From assembly GCA_027484445.1 (NCBI GenBank), contig JAIXSY010000044.1:1-64000 (forward strand): a DNA stretch of 64,000 nt, given 5' to 3'. This document shows positions 1-8,695 of this stretch, piece after piece. Below the pieces are notes generated by a model. The model worked only from the letters and a program-made list of their open reading frames with translations. It was not told where the DNA came from and did not search any database. The DNA is from Verrucomicrobiaceae bacterium (lineage in GTDB: Bacteria > Verrucomicrobiota > Verrucomicrobiia > Verrucomicrobiales > Verrucomicrobiaceae). Every line of letters starts with the position of its first letter. Positions within the stretch are counted from its first letter, which is position 1. A program made the translations under genes and the position numbers.

Positions 1-1332
1 ACCTCGCTGAACAAAACCATGCCGATGAAGAAGATCGTGAGCACGAGCAGCAACTCGGCTGTGACCTTGCCCGATGCGCCACCAGACCTGTTGGATGTGC
101 CTGACGTGAGCTCGATGCTGGGTGGTGGATCGCTGGGTGGAGGTGGCTTTGGCAAAGCGGGCTCGGGAGGTGGCTTCGGCACCGGCATGGGCATGGGAGC
201 CATGCAGGGCTTCGTGAGCCTGCCTCCCTCCATGAAGACTCGCTGTTCCCCCCAAGAACGCTTGAAGAAGCTGGCTGAAAGTGGCGGCACGCCGGAGTGT
301 GAGCGCGCTGTGTCAAACTCGCTGGAATGGCTGAAATCCAAGCAAAACCCCGATGGTTCTTGGGGCAGCAGCAATAAAGCTGGCATGACCGGCATGGTCT
401 TGCTCTGCTTCTTGGGTCGCTGCGAGACACCCGATTCGCCCTTCTACGGCGATAACGTCATGAAGGCGATCATGTTCCTGATCGAACTGTCGAAAAAGAA
501 CCCCTACGGTGCCATCACGGAAGACTTCAAAGGCAACGCAGGTGCCTACGAGCACGGCATCGCCACCTACGCGTTGGGGGAGATGTACACGCTGGCTCGT
601 CTGGGCAACAAAGAATTGCCAGGCATGAGAGACGCCTTCGTCAAAGGCGTGGAACTCATCATCAAATGCCAGAACAAAAAGGAAGCGGGCAAGGCCGAGG
701 GCTCGTGGGACTACTACACCAAAAACATCTCCGCTGGCAATCCGACCTCCAAACGCGAAGACTTGTCCGTCGCAGGCTGGCAATACCAAGCCCTCAAGGC
801 AGCGAAGTTCACCAGCCTGAAGATCGACGGGCTGCACAGCGCCATCGACAAAACCTGCGATTACATCGAACGCATGCAGACCAAGGATGGCGGCTTCGGC
901 GTTGCCAACCGTGATGCTCACTACAACCAGTGGAGCCTCACCGGCACAGGTATCCTTGGTCTTCAGACCCTGAGCAAAGGCCGTACCGCTTCCATCAAAA
1001 AAGGACTCGACTTCCTGCATCGTTTCCTGGAAGCCGAGCCGCTGGACTGGAACAAAAACTGCAATCTTTATTGCTGGTATTACTACACCCAGGCCTTCTT
1101 CCAGGCAGGTGGGGAAGAGTGGAAATTCTACAACCAACAATTCCTGCCCCAAATCCTCGCCGCCCAAAATCCAGACGGAAGCTTCAAGGCTGGCCGGAGC
1201 AACTGGCCCTCCGGCAGTGACAATGGCAATGCGATCTACCGCCAAGTACTTTGCACCCTACAGCTCGAAGTTTACTACCGCTACCTGAAGGTCGGAGACC
1301 GTGAAGAAGAAAGCTTCTTCGACCGTCAATAA
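1..1332 (+). CDS. Prenyltransferase/squalene-oxidase-repeat protein, 5' end outside window
   Basis: The reading frame is open to the left window edge, so the true start is probably upstream; the first ATG inside is at 19. Residues about 30-65 from that ATG form a Gly/Met-rich linker (GGGSLGGGGFGKAG and following). In related verrucomicrobial proteins such a linker follows an N-terminal membrane anchor, which would lie outside the window. The rest is an alpha/alpha-toroid of the terpenoid cyclase/prenyltransferase type, shown by repeats such as SLEWLKSKQNPDGSWG, CDYIERMQTKDGGFG and ILAAQNPDGSFKAG. I see no DxDD-type cyclase motif, so an enzymatic role is doubtful and a structural or binding role is as likely. 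The family call is fairly safe; the function is unknown. Confidence 0.75.
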   Translation, partial: TSLNKTMPMKKIVSTSSNSAVTLPDAPPDLLDVPDVSSMLGGGSLGGGGFGKAGSGGGFGTGMGMGAMQGFVSLPPSMKTRCSPQERLKKLAESGGTPECERAVSNSLEWLKSKQNPDGSWGSSNKAGMTGMVLLCFLGRCETPDSPFYGDNVMKAIMFLIELSKKNPYGAITEDFKGNAGAYEHGIATYALGEMYTLARLGNKELPGMRDAFVKGVELIIKCQNKKEAGKAEGSWDYYTKNISAGNPTSKREDLSVAGWQYQALKAAKFTSLKIDGLHSAIDKTCDYIERMQTKDGGFGVANRDAHYNQWSLTGTGILGLQTLSKGRTASIKKGLDFLHRFLEAEPLDWNKNCNLYCWYYYTQAFFQAGGEEWKFYNQQFLPQILAAQNPDGSFKAGRSNWPSGSDNGNAIYRQVLCTLQLEVYYRYLKVGDREEESFFDRQ

Positions 1333-1383
1333 TCGGCCCCTGCTAAAAAGGCAGACATCCCCTGAACTTGCGGCATTGCCCTC

Positions 1384-1411
1384 TTGACGCACTGGGGCGC
1401 TCTTCTACTGT
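1384..1411 (+). promoter_or_regulatory. Possible sigma70-type promoter of sucC
   Basis: TTGACG at 1384-1389 and TACTGT at 1406-1411 are separated by 16 bp, and the sucC ATG follows 32 bp later. The match to the -10 consensus is weak, so this is only a candidate. Confidence 0.3.
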
Positions 1412-1443
1412 CGCGCCGCCCATCCCCCCCGCATTTCTTTCTC

Positions 1444-2634
1444 ATGAATATCCACGAATACCAGGCCAAGGAACTCTTTGAAAAATTCGGTGTCGCAACC
1501 CCTCCAGGGAAAGTTGCCGCCACTGCCGAAGAAGCCGGTAAAATCGCCCAAGAACTCGGCGGTGCAGGCCTTGTGGTGAAAGCTCAGGTTCACGCAGGGG
1601 GTCGCGGCAAGGGCACCTTCAAGAATGGTTTCAAAGGCGGCGTGCATGTGATCAACACAGCCGCAGAAGCCCAAGACATCGCCGGCAAAATGCTCGGTCA
1701 GACCCTCGTCACCCATCAGACTGGCCCTGAAGGAAAACTGGTGGGCAAGGTGCTCGTCGCCAAATCGGTGGACATCGTCAAAGAATACTACTTTGCCATC
1801 CTGTTCGACCGCGGCAGCAGCAGCCACGCCATCATCGCCAGCACGGAAGGCGGGATGAACATTGAAGAAGTGGCCGAGAAAACCCCAGAGAAAATCATCA
1901 AAGAGTTCGTCAATCCAACCCTGGGTCTTCAGAGCTATCAGGCCCGGAAGGTGGCAGCGGCCCTTGGGCTTCAAGGAGCTCTGGCAAATCAGGCAGTGAA
2001 GCTTTTCTCCGCTCTCTGGAACCTCTACCTGAAGAGCGACTGCTCCCTCGTGGAAGTGAACCCCCTCGCCGTCACCTCTGACAATCAAGTGCTGGCCCTG
2101 GATGCCAAGTTCAACTTCGACGACAACGCGCTATACCGCCAAAAAGACATCGTCGCCATGCGCGACACCACGGAGGAAGATCCTCGTGAAGTGGCTGCTA
2201 GCGAATTCGGCCTGAACTACATCGGCCTTGATGGAAACATCGCCTGTTTGGTGAATGGTGCCGGCTTGGCCATGAGCACGATGGACATCATCAAGCTGCA
2301 CGGAGGCGAGCCTGCCAACTTCCTGGACGTGGGCGGTGGTGCGACCAAAGAGCAGGTGACTGCGGCCTTCAAAATCATCCTGGGTGACCCGAACGTGAAA
2401 GGCATCTTGGTGAACATTTTCGGAGGCATCATGGACTGCAACATCATCGCCAACGGCATCGTGGCAGCAGCTCAAGAAGTCTCCTTAGACATCCCTCTGG
2501 TCGTCAGGTTGGAAGGCAACAACGTCGAAGCCGGCAAGAAGACACTTGCCGAAAGCGGTCTCGCCATCACCAGCGCCGATGGCCTGACGGATGCGGCTCA
2601 GAAGATCGTCGCTGCGGTCAACACCACAAACTGA
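1444..2634 (+). CDS. sucC: Succinyl-CoA ligase (ADP-forming) subunit beta
   Basis: Forms, with the alpha subunit, the enzyme converting succinyl-CoA and ADP/GDP plus phosphate to succinate and ATP/GTP in the TCA cycle. The 396-residue length is normal for the family. The N-terminus MNIHEYQAKELFEKFGV is the conserved start of SucC and decides the ATG at 1444 over an in-frame codon at 1384. The ATP-grasp domain covers about residues 1-230 (KAQVHAGGRGKG, SLVEVNPLAV). The CoA-ligase domain follows, with GAGLAMSTMDIIKLHGG and VNIFGGIMDCNIIANG. No sucD follows: a strong terminator begins 30 bp after the stop, so the alpha subunit must be encoded elsewhere. Confidence 0.96.
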   Translation: MNIHEYQAKELFEKFGVATPPGKVAATAEEAGKIAQELGGAGLVVKAQVHAGGRGKGTFKNGFKGGVHVINTAAEAQDIAGKMLGQTLVTHQTGPEGKLVGKVLVAKSVDIVKEYYFAILFDRGSSSHAIIASTEGGMNIEEVAEKTPEKIIKEFVNPTLGLQSYQARKVAAALGLQGALANQAVKLFSALWNLYLKSDCSLVEVNPLAVTSDNQVLALDAKFNFDDNALYRQKDIVAMRDTTEEDPREVAASEFGLNYIGLDGNIACLVNGAGLAMSTMDIIKLHGGEPANFLDVGGGATKEQVTAAFKIILGDPNVKGILVNIFGGIMDCNIIANGIVAAAQEVSLDIPLVVRLEGNNVEAGKKTLAESGLAITSADGLTDAAQKIVAAVNTTN

Positions 2635-2657
2635 ACGAAAGACTTCACCCATTGAAC

Positions 2658-2695
2658 AAAAAAGAGCCTGAGGTTTCCCCTCAGGCTCTTTTTTT
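2658..2695. terminator. Bidirectional rho-independent terminator
   Basis: A perfect 10-bp stem, GAGCCTGAGG (2664-2673) with CCTCAGGCTC (2679-2688), has a 5-nt loop. It is preceded by six A and followed by seven T, so it can end transcription on both strands. It sits between the convergent sucC and lactonase genes. Confidence 0.93.
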
Positions 2696-2711
2696 GGAAT
2701 TGCAGCTTGGC

Positions 2712-3860
2712 TCACTTGGCCTCAGACACGGCCAAGAACCGAACGCATACAGCCCCCCCCACCGAGACCTTACGGCCAGTAAACTCCAGTTTGCCCGTCT
2801 CTGCATCGACCTTGAAGAGAGCGGCGGTATTGCTGTCCTGATGGGCTATGATCATCCAGCGACCGGTCGGATCGAGGTTGAAATTGCGCGGGATTCGACC
2901 TTCAACCGGTGCGTTTTGAATCAGCTTCAGGCGTCCCGTGGCAGGATCACAGGAAAACACGGCCAGGGTATCATGGGTGCGGTTTGAGACATAGACGAAG
3001 CGTCCATTCGGATGCGCGATGGTCTCTGCGGTGCTGTAGCCAGTGTTGCCTCGATCCACTTCTGGCAGCGTGGACACCGTTTCAATCTCGGTCAGGGCTC
3101 CTTGGTCTGCGTCATAAGCAAAACTAGTGGCAGACATCAGCATCTCATTGTTCACAAAGACAAAGCGCCCGGAAGGATGAAACGCTAGATGCCGAGGACC
3201 ACCACCTGCGGGGACCGTGGCATGACCATGGCTGGCAAGAGTGCCCCTGGAGGGATCGAGACGATAGATCAGCACCTTGTCCAAGCCGAGATCACAGGCG
3301 AAGCCGAAGCGATTGTCAGGACTGACGTTGAAACTATGCGCATGAGGGCCAGCCTGGCGCTTGGGGTTCACACTGGAGCCTTCGTGTTGGATGAAGCTTT
3401 TGGCCTCACTGAGGGCTCCTTTTTCATCAATGGCATAGCTCGCGACACTGCCGCCGCCATAGTTGGCAATCATAAGCATGCGTCCGGTTTTGTCGGTCGA
3501 GACATGGCAAGGCCCCGCTCCCACTGAAGACACCTGATTGATGAGAGTCAGCTTCCCATCAGGTTGATGGATCGAAAAGGCGCTGACACCCCCACCCTTC
3601 TGGCCCGGAGTCGCCATTTCCCCCACGGCGTAAAGCTTAGTGCCATCAGGGTGAATGGACAGGAAGCTAGGGCTGCCGGTTTCGACCGCCAAAACAGGAT
3701 CGCTGAGTTCACCCGTTGCAGGAGCAAACTTGGAGACATAGATGCCTTTGCTGCCGGACTTCGCATTCGTGTAACAGCCGAAGTAAACGTGATAAGTGTC
3801 AGCAGCCTGGAGGGAGAGCAGCGTCAAGCTGGCAGCAAGGGTGGCGAAGGTTTGTTTCAT
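2712..3860 (-). CDS. Secreted lactonase-family beta-propeller protein (6-phosphogluconolactonase-like)
   Basis: A 382-residue protein of the seven-bladed lactonase family (YkgB/Pgl type). Typical blade motifs are visible: HVYFGCYTNAKSGSKGIYVSKF, PSFLSIHPDGTKLYAVGE, GPCHVSTDKTGRMLMIANYGGGSV, GPRHLAFHPSGRFVFVNNE and GRIPRNFNLDPTGRWMIIAHQ. The chosen ATG gives a signal peptide (MKQTFATLAASLTLLSLQAA), so the protein is exported. Cytosolic 6-phosphogluconolactonase activity is therefore less likely than hydrolysis of an extracytoplasmic lactone. It starts 19 bp after the giant upstream gene on the same strand and is probably co-transcribed with it. Confidence 0.85.
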   Translation of the reverse strand: MKQTFATLAASLTLLSLQAADTYHVYFGCYTNAKSGSKGIYVSKFAPATGELSDPVLAVETGSPSFLSIHPDGTKLYAVGEMATPGQKGGGVSAFSIHQPDGKLTLINQVSSVGAGPCHVSTDKTGRMLMIANYGGGSVASYAIDEKGALSEAKSFIQHEGSSVNPKRQAGPHAHSFNVSPDNRFGFACDLGLDKVLIYRLDPSRGTLASHGHATVPAGGGPRHLAFHPSGRFVFVNNEMLMSATSFAYDADQGALTEIETVSTLPEVDRGNTGYSTAETIAHPNGRFVYVSNRTHDTLAVFSCDPATGRLKLIQNAPVEGRIPRNFNLDPTGRWMIIAHQDSNTAALFKVDAETGKLEFTGRKVSVGGAVCVRFLAVSEAK

Positions 3861-3879
3861 GGGGGTTGGGGATTGGAGA

Positions 3880-6800
3880 TTACTTCCGCGCCTTCTCAGC
3901 GATGGCCTTGTAGTAGCTTTCAATGGCAGCGCGGTATTCAGGGGCGGCCTCGGTACGAGTGGCCTCGGTCAGGTCTTCGGCCATCTTGCTAGGCAAGTGG
4001 CCCCAGTCACCTTTCACAAGGATCAGTTCGGTGCCGAGCACACCTTCCTTCAAAGCGGCTTGCAGATCACCGCCGTCTTTCGAGGCCGCCGTGGCCTGGG
4101 AGGGCTGCGGCTGTCCCTGCTGATTTGGATTCTGTGCCGTTTGCTGGGAAGCCTTTGGCGGCTGAGCCCCCGGCGTCTGCCCTTGGTTGCGCTGATCCGC
4201 CATCTGCTGCTGCTGGCTCTGCTGGGCTTGCGCCAGGCTCTGCTGGGCGCTCTGCTGCTGGCCGGGCTGGTTTTGCTGGCTCTGCTGTTGCTGCTGGCCG
4301 TTCTGCTGCGGCTGGCCGTTCGCTGACTGCACCGGATGCAGCTGGGCATCGAGCTGATCCAGCGCCTGCGCGAGCAAGGCCGCCTGCACGGCCTCCAGAG
4401 GATGCGCGGTCATGGCAGGAGGCGTGGCAGCAGCCGTGGCTTCTGCGGCTTTGGCCGCTTGAGCTGCCGGGGCCAGCGCGTCCTGGCCGACAGGCTTGGG
4501 CGTGGGCAGGGCTGGCTGCCCAGGGGCGGGGGGCGCGGTGCGGGCGGCGGCAGCCTGCTTGGCCAATTGTTGAGCGGCTTGCGCCGTCTGCTGGGCAGCC
4601 TCCTGAGCGCCCAGACGCTGCTGGTGGCGGGCGACTCGATTCAAGTCGTTCGCCGCCTGCTCCGTCGCCAGTCCCATGTTCACCGGCTGTTGAGCTTCGC
4701 TAGCGATGGATGCCTCACTGGCCTGTGCGGTCTGCTTGCCGAGTTCGGCCAGGGCTTTCTGCATCGCCGCATTTTTTGGCAGCTCTTTTTCCAGCTCGGC
4801 CAAAACCTTGCCCGGATCTTGCGTTGCGTCTTGAGCCATCTGGGCCAGGGCTTGCGCGCGCGCGTATGCCTCATCAAGAGGCTCCTTCACGCTGAGGTCC
4901 TGCTCCATCTTGGCCGCATCCGCCAGCTCCTGCTCGCTCAGTTCCTGCCCTGCTTCGACTTTGGCCATGTTCTGCGCGAGTTGATCCAGGGCCTGAGCAG
5001 CCTGCTGCTGGGCTTGAGCGGCCTGGCTCAGCGCTTGGGCTTGCGGCTGGCTTTGCTGGGCTTGGGCCGCTTGTTTCAAATTCTGCGCTACCTGCGGCTG
5101 CGTCTGCTGCATCTGAGCAAGGGCCGCATCCGCGGTGCGGGAGAGCTGACGCTGGCTTTGATTTTGCAAATCCGCCGCGTTCGCTTCCTGACGCAGTGCA
5201 GCCTGGAGCGATGCCATCCTTTCGGCATTTTCACTCGTGGCTTGCTGGAGTTCGGCAGCCTTTTGCGCCACCTCGGCCACAGGTTTCTGCGCTTCTGCCT
5301 GGGCAGCAGCAGCCTGGGTCTGCTCCTGCGTTTGCTTCAGATCTTGCGCCACGGCTTTCATCATGTCGCTGACCTTGGGCGTCAGCTGGGCCAGCGCTTC
5401 ACGCGCAGACTGGGTCTGCGCCGAGAGCTGCTGGGCCACCTCGCTGGCCTGCATCCGGGCCTGATCCGCCATCTGCTGCGCGGCTTGGGTGTTCAAAGGC
5501 TGATCCGGGGGCTGCGTCGCGGCCTGCTTGTTCAGGGCCTGGAGTTGATCCGCTGCCGCGCGGCTGATGTCAGCGGCCTGCTGGGCTTTTTGGGCGAGCT
5601 GTTGGTTTGCCTGCGCGGCCTGAGGATCAGCTGTCTTTATCCGGCGCAGCATGTCGGGCAGTTGCTTCAAGGCCTCGGAAGCCGCACGGGCCTGCTGCGC
5701 AGCGGGTGAATCCAGCGGCTTGCGGGTGTCAAAGGCGGCCTCTTCTGCAGCCTTCATGGCACTTTGGGCCAGGCCCTCGGTTTCGAGGGCACTCACTGCC
5801 CCGCGCAGTTGCTCGGCCTTGGCGACCAGCGGGTCTGGTGTCTTGTTTTTGGGATCTTGGCTGGCCTGGCTGGGCATCCGCGCGCCTTCGGACGTCGTGG
5901 CTGCCTTCACCTCGCGGGCGAGCTGATCCGCTGCGCGGGAGGCGCGGCTGGTATCGAGAGCCGCCTCGGTGTTGGTCAGCGTGTTTTGTTCCTTCAGCGC
6001 CGCTTGTTCTTCCAGCTGCTTGGCCGCGCTGGCGAGTTCCTGGGCAGCTTTTTCCTGCGCTGTGTTGCCATCACGATCTTCGCGCGGTTTTGGGTTCGGC
6101 TTCTTCGCCTCCTGCTCGGCCTGCTGAAGTGCTTCGCGGGCTTCGTTCAAAGCAACAATGGCTGGGTTTTCCTGGCGGGCGAGTTGCTCACGGAGTTGCT
6201 GGCCACGATTGGCCGCATTTTCTGCCATGTTGCGCGCGGCTTCTGCGGCACGAGCCAAACGCTGCCGCAGGTTGTCCGAGGCTCCGTAGAGGTGCTCGGG
6301 GCTTTTGGCCTGATCCGGTTGGTCCAGGCTCGCGGCTAGATCCGCGCTGGCTTCGCTGATCTGCTTTTGAAATTCCTTCAGCTGGTTCTGCTGTCCACCA
6401 TCGACCAGAGACTTCAGCTCCTCCATCTGCTCATTCAGTGGCTGGGTGGCTGCCAGTGCACCGCGCTGCTGCTCCTGCCATTTCGGGCGCTGGCTTGAGT
6501 CGCGGTTCGCAGGCAGGGATTGCTCCGTCAGCATTGCTTCCTGCCGCGCGAGCTGCTGCGCCTGCTGGGCCACGAGACGCGCATTGTCCTCCGCCGCAAA
6601 CATCCGTGCCGCCTGAGCGACACTATCGATGTCAGACTGCGCTTCGTTGGCATTCCGCCGCACGCTGTCGGTGCTTTCGATGTCCTGATTCAGCTTCTGC
6701 TGGAGCTGCTTTAGGGCATCCGTGCGCAGATGCGCGAGACGTTCGCCCAAAAGCTGCACCTCCTGTGCATCCAAGTGGGTCGGGGCTTGGCGTGCGGTTT

Positions 6801-8550
6801 CCTGGAGCTGTTTCCAGAGGTCCTCCGCTTTGGCCGTGACCTTTTCCGCCTCGGTCTGGGCACGCACCAGGGCATCCTGGGCATCGCGAGCAGCTTCGGG
6901 ACTCTTGGCTGCCTGCTTTTCCGTCTTGCGCACCTGCTCCACAGCCTTGCGCAGCTCGCGGGCTTCCTCCGACAGCGTCTCCGCCTGCTGGGCAAAGCGC
7001 CGCGTCTGCGCCGCCCACTCGCGCTGCTGCGGGCTCACCGTCTGCTCTAGAATCACGATGCGCACAGGCTCAGACTCCGCCGTCTGCCCCTTCAGGTCCG
7101 TGGCCGTGAGTTTGATCAGCACCGTATCACCCGCCTTCACTTGCAGCGGGGCCAACGGCAGCAGGCTCTGGATCATCGACTCCCTGCCCGTCTTGGCGGA
7201 GACCTCCTTCTCCTCCCACGTCCCGGCATTGATCTGGTGAGACAGCTTCACACTCGCCAGTCCCACGTCATCGCTGGCCATGCCTTGCAGCCGCACGCTT
7301 TCATCCGGCAGCATCTCTCTCTGTTCCGCAGGCTCCGTGATCTGTACCAGCGGCGGCAGATCGGGGATGCTGGTCACGCTCCAGGGGCTGGATTCTTCAT
7401 TGGTAAAGCCGGTCTCTTCGGCCGTCAGCGAGACCTGCCAGGACTCTACCTGCGGCTGGATGACGAATTCTGTGCTCACCACGCTTTCGGCGATGCTCTG
7501 CGCGGCGATGGCCTCTGGATGATCGGCATGATCGGGATTGATCAGCAGCTCCGCTTTCGACACGGGCTGGTTGGTTTTCAGCGCCAGCTTCAGCGTCGAG
7601 CCTTCCAGAGCCTCAATGTCGCCATGATCTTCCTTCAGCTCCGTCGCTGGCAAACCCGAGTAGGCCGGTGGCACCAGCGTTTTCACGAACTCCAATACCC
7701 GAGGCCGTGGCTTCGCGGTGAGCGTGTGCCAAGGGCTAATGGCATCTTCCGCCAGGATGCGGTAGCGCACTGCCACTTGGCCGATGCTGACCAGCGCCTG
7801 ATGCTGCCCCACGGCATTGCGCGTCATGTCCTGGAGGCGTGGTTTGGCCTCGCCGGACTGCGTTTCGATCTGCACCCGCTCTGGCACCTGCCCCGTCACC
7901 TCGGCCAGCACTTCCAGCTCTGAGGCAATCGGCACCTGCCGGTCCGCTGGCTGCGGTGCCACGATGGCGATGCGAACGCTGGAAGGACGCGCGAAGTTCA
8001 CAAAAGGCAGGGCGGCTCGCGCCAAAAAGCCCGGCAGATGCAGGGAACTCACGGGGCAAAGCGCCAGCACTGTCAGCACCACAGCTCCTGCCCGCAGGAA
8101 CCAAGGCTTTAGCGAGGCAAAGGGCAGCGCTTCATCCAGGCGCACGCTTTGCACCTGCTCTGCCACATCGTCCTGAAGCTTGGCGCGGAATTCCGCCGAC
8201 TCGTGGCCATGCCCCTCAGCCAGCTCCACTGCGGCCATCAACCGCTCACGCAGGTTCGGGGCCGCCGACTCCAGCAAGCGAGCAGCTCCCGAGAGGTCCC
8301 GTGACTCGGCGATGAGACGCAGCGCAACTTTCCAGGCGACAAAGGCCGCACCTGCATAAGCCGTGAGAGTCAGCCATGGACGCAGCGCTTCAGGCATGAA
8401 CCGTGCGCGATCCAACAGCGCAATACCCAGCACGGTGGCGACAGCTACGGCACTTCCGGCGAGCACGGCCCGCCCGTACAGCAGCTTTTGCCGACGCAAA
8501 CGAAACGCAGCAAGAGCATCAAGCGTGGCAGGGCGGAGCGAGGGATTCAT
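3880..8550 (-). CDS. Giant Ala/Gln-rich coiled-coil membrane protein (DUF4175-like)
   Basis: About 1556 residues from the ATG at 8550 (MNPSLRPATLDALAAF); an in-frame start at 8598 is possible. Two hydrophobic segments lie near residues 30-75 and a third near 155-175 (LRAGAVVLTVLALCPVSSL). They are followed by beta-rich, Ig-like segments to about residue 480. Then come roughly 1000 residues of Ala/Gln/Glu heptad-like coiled coil, ending in a Pro/Gln-rich stretch. The C-terminal block GDWGHLPSKMAEDLTEA...YRAAIESYYKAIAE resembles the conserved end of large DUF4175-type proteins of Planctomycetes and Verrucomicrobia. I infer an envelope-spanning or peptidoglycan-associated structural protein; the function is not established. 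Its GC-rich repetitive sequence produces many spurious antisense frames. Confidence 0.75.
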   Translation of the reverse strand: MNPSLRPATLDALAAFRLRRQKLLYGRAVLAGSAVAVATVLGIALLDRARFMPEALRPWLTLTAYAGAAFVAWKVALRLIAESRDLSGAARLLESAAPNLRERLMAAVELAEGHGHESAEFRAKLQDDVAEQVQSVRLDEALPFASLKPWFLRAGAVVLTVLALCPVSSLHLPGFLARAALPFVNFARPSSVRIAIVAPQPADRQVPIASELEVLAEVTGQVPERVQIETQSGEAKPRLQDMTRNAVGQHQALVSIGQVAVRYRILAEDAISPWHTLTAKPRPRVLEFVKTLVPPAYSGLPATELKEDHGDIEALEGSTLKLALKTNQPVSKAELLINPDHADHPEAIAAQSIAESVVSTEFVIQPQVESWQVSLTAEETGFTNEESSPWSVTSIPDLPPLVQITEPAEQREMLPDESVRLQGMASDDVGLASVKLSHQINAGTWEEKEVSAKTGRESMIQSLLPLAPLQVKAGDTVLIKLTATDLKGQTAESEPVRIVILEQTVSPQQREWAAQTRRFAQQAETLSEEARELRKAVEQVRKTEKQAAKSPEAARDAQDALVRAQTEAEKVTAKAEDLWKQLQETARQAPTHLDAQEVQLLGERLAHLRTDALKQLQQKLNQDIESTDSVRRNANEAQSDIDSVAQAARMFAAEDNARLVAQQAQQLARQEAMLTEQSLPANRDSSQRPKWQEQQRGALAATQPLNEQMEELKSLVDGGQQNQLKEFQKQISEASADLAASLDQPDQAKSPEHLYGASDNLRQRLARAAEAARNMAENAANRGQQLREQLARQENPAIVALNEAREALQQAEQEAKKPNPKPREDRDGNTAQEKAAQELASAAKQLEEQAALKEQNTLTNTEAALDTSRASRAADQLAREVKAATTSEGARMPSQASQDPKNKTPDPLVAKAEQLRGAVSALETEGLAQSAMKAAEEAAFDTRKPLDSPAAQQARAASEALKQLPDMLRRIKTADPQAAQANQQLAQKAQQAADISRAAADQLQALNKQAATQPPDQPLNTQAAQQMADQARMQASEVAQQLSAQTQSAREALAQLTPKVSDMMKAVAQDLKQTQEQTQAAAAQAEAQKPVAEVAQKAAELQQATSENAERMASLQAALRQEANAADLQNQSQRQLSRTADAALAQMQQTQPQVAQNLKQAAQAQQSQPQAQALSQAAQAQQQAAQALDQLAQNMAKVEAGQELSEQELADAAKMEQDLSVKEPLDEAYARAQALAQMAQDATQDPGKVLAELEKELPKNAAMQKALAELGKQTAQASEASIASEAQQPVNMGLATEQAANDLNRVARHQQRLGAQEAAQQTAQAAQQLAKQAAAARTAPPAPGQPALPTPKPVGQDALAPAAQAAKAAEATAAATPPAMTAHPLEAVQAALLAQALDQLDAQLHPVQSANGQPQQNGQQQQQSQQNQPGQQQSAQQSLAQAQQSQQQQMADQRNQGQTPGAQPPKASQQTAQNPNQQGQPQPSQATAASKDGGDLQAALKEGVLGTELILVKGDWGHLPSKMAEDLTEATRTEAAPEYRAAIESYYKAIAEKARK

Positions 8551-8695
8551 CGGGAAAAGAAAAGCAGAAGTGCAGACAACGTGCCTGAGTGCCGTCATCT
8601 TGTCGCAGGACCGCAGGGAATTCGAGGCCGCTTTGCCATTCCTGCCCCCGCTTTGGCTGAAAGCTCCCCTGCCTGCCCACGTTCAACGCAGCATC

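Noticed and set aside
4336..5709. A 457-codon plus-strand open frame opposite the coiled-coil gene
   Set aside because: It is a Leu/Arg/Gly-rich low-complexity product that mirrors the Gln/Ala repeats of the minus-strand gene.
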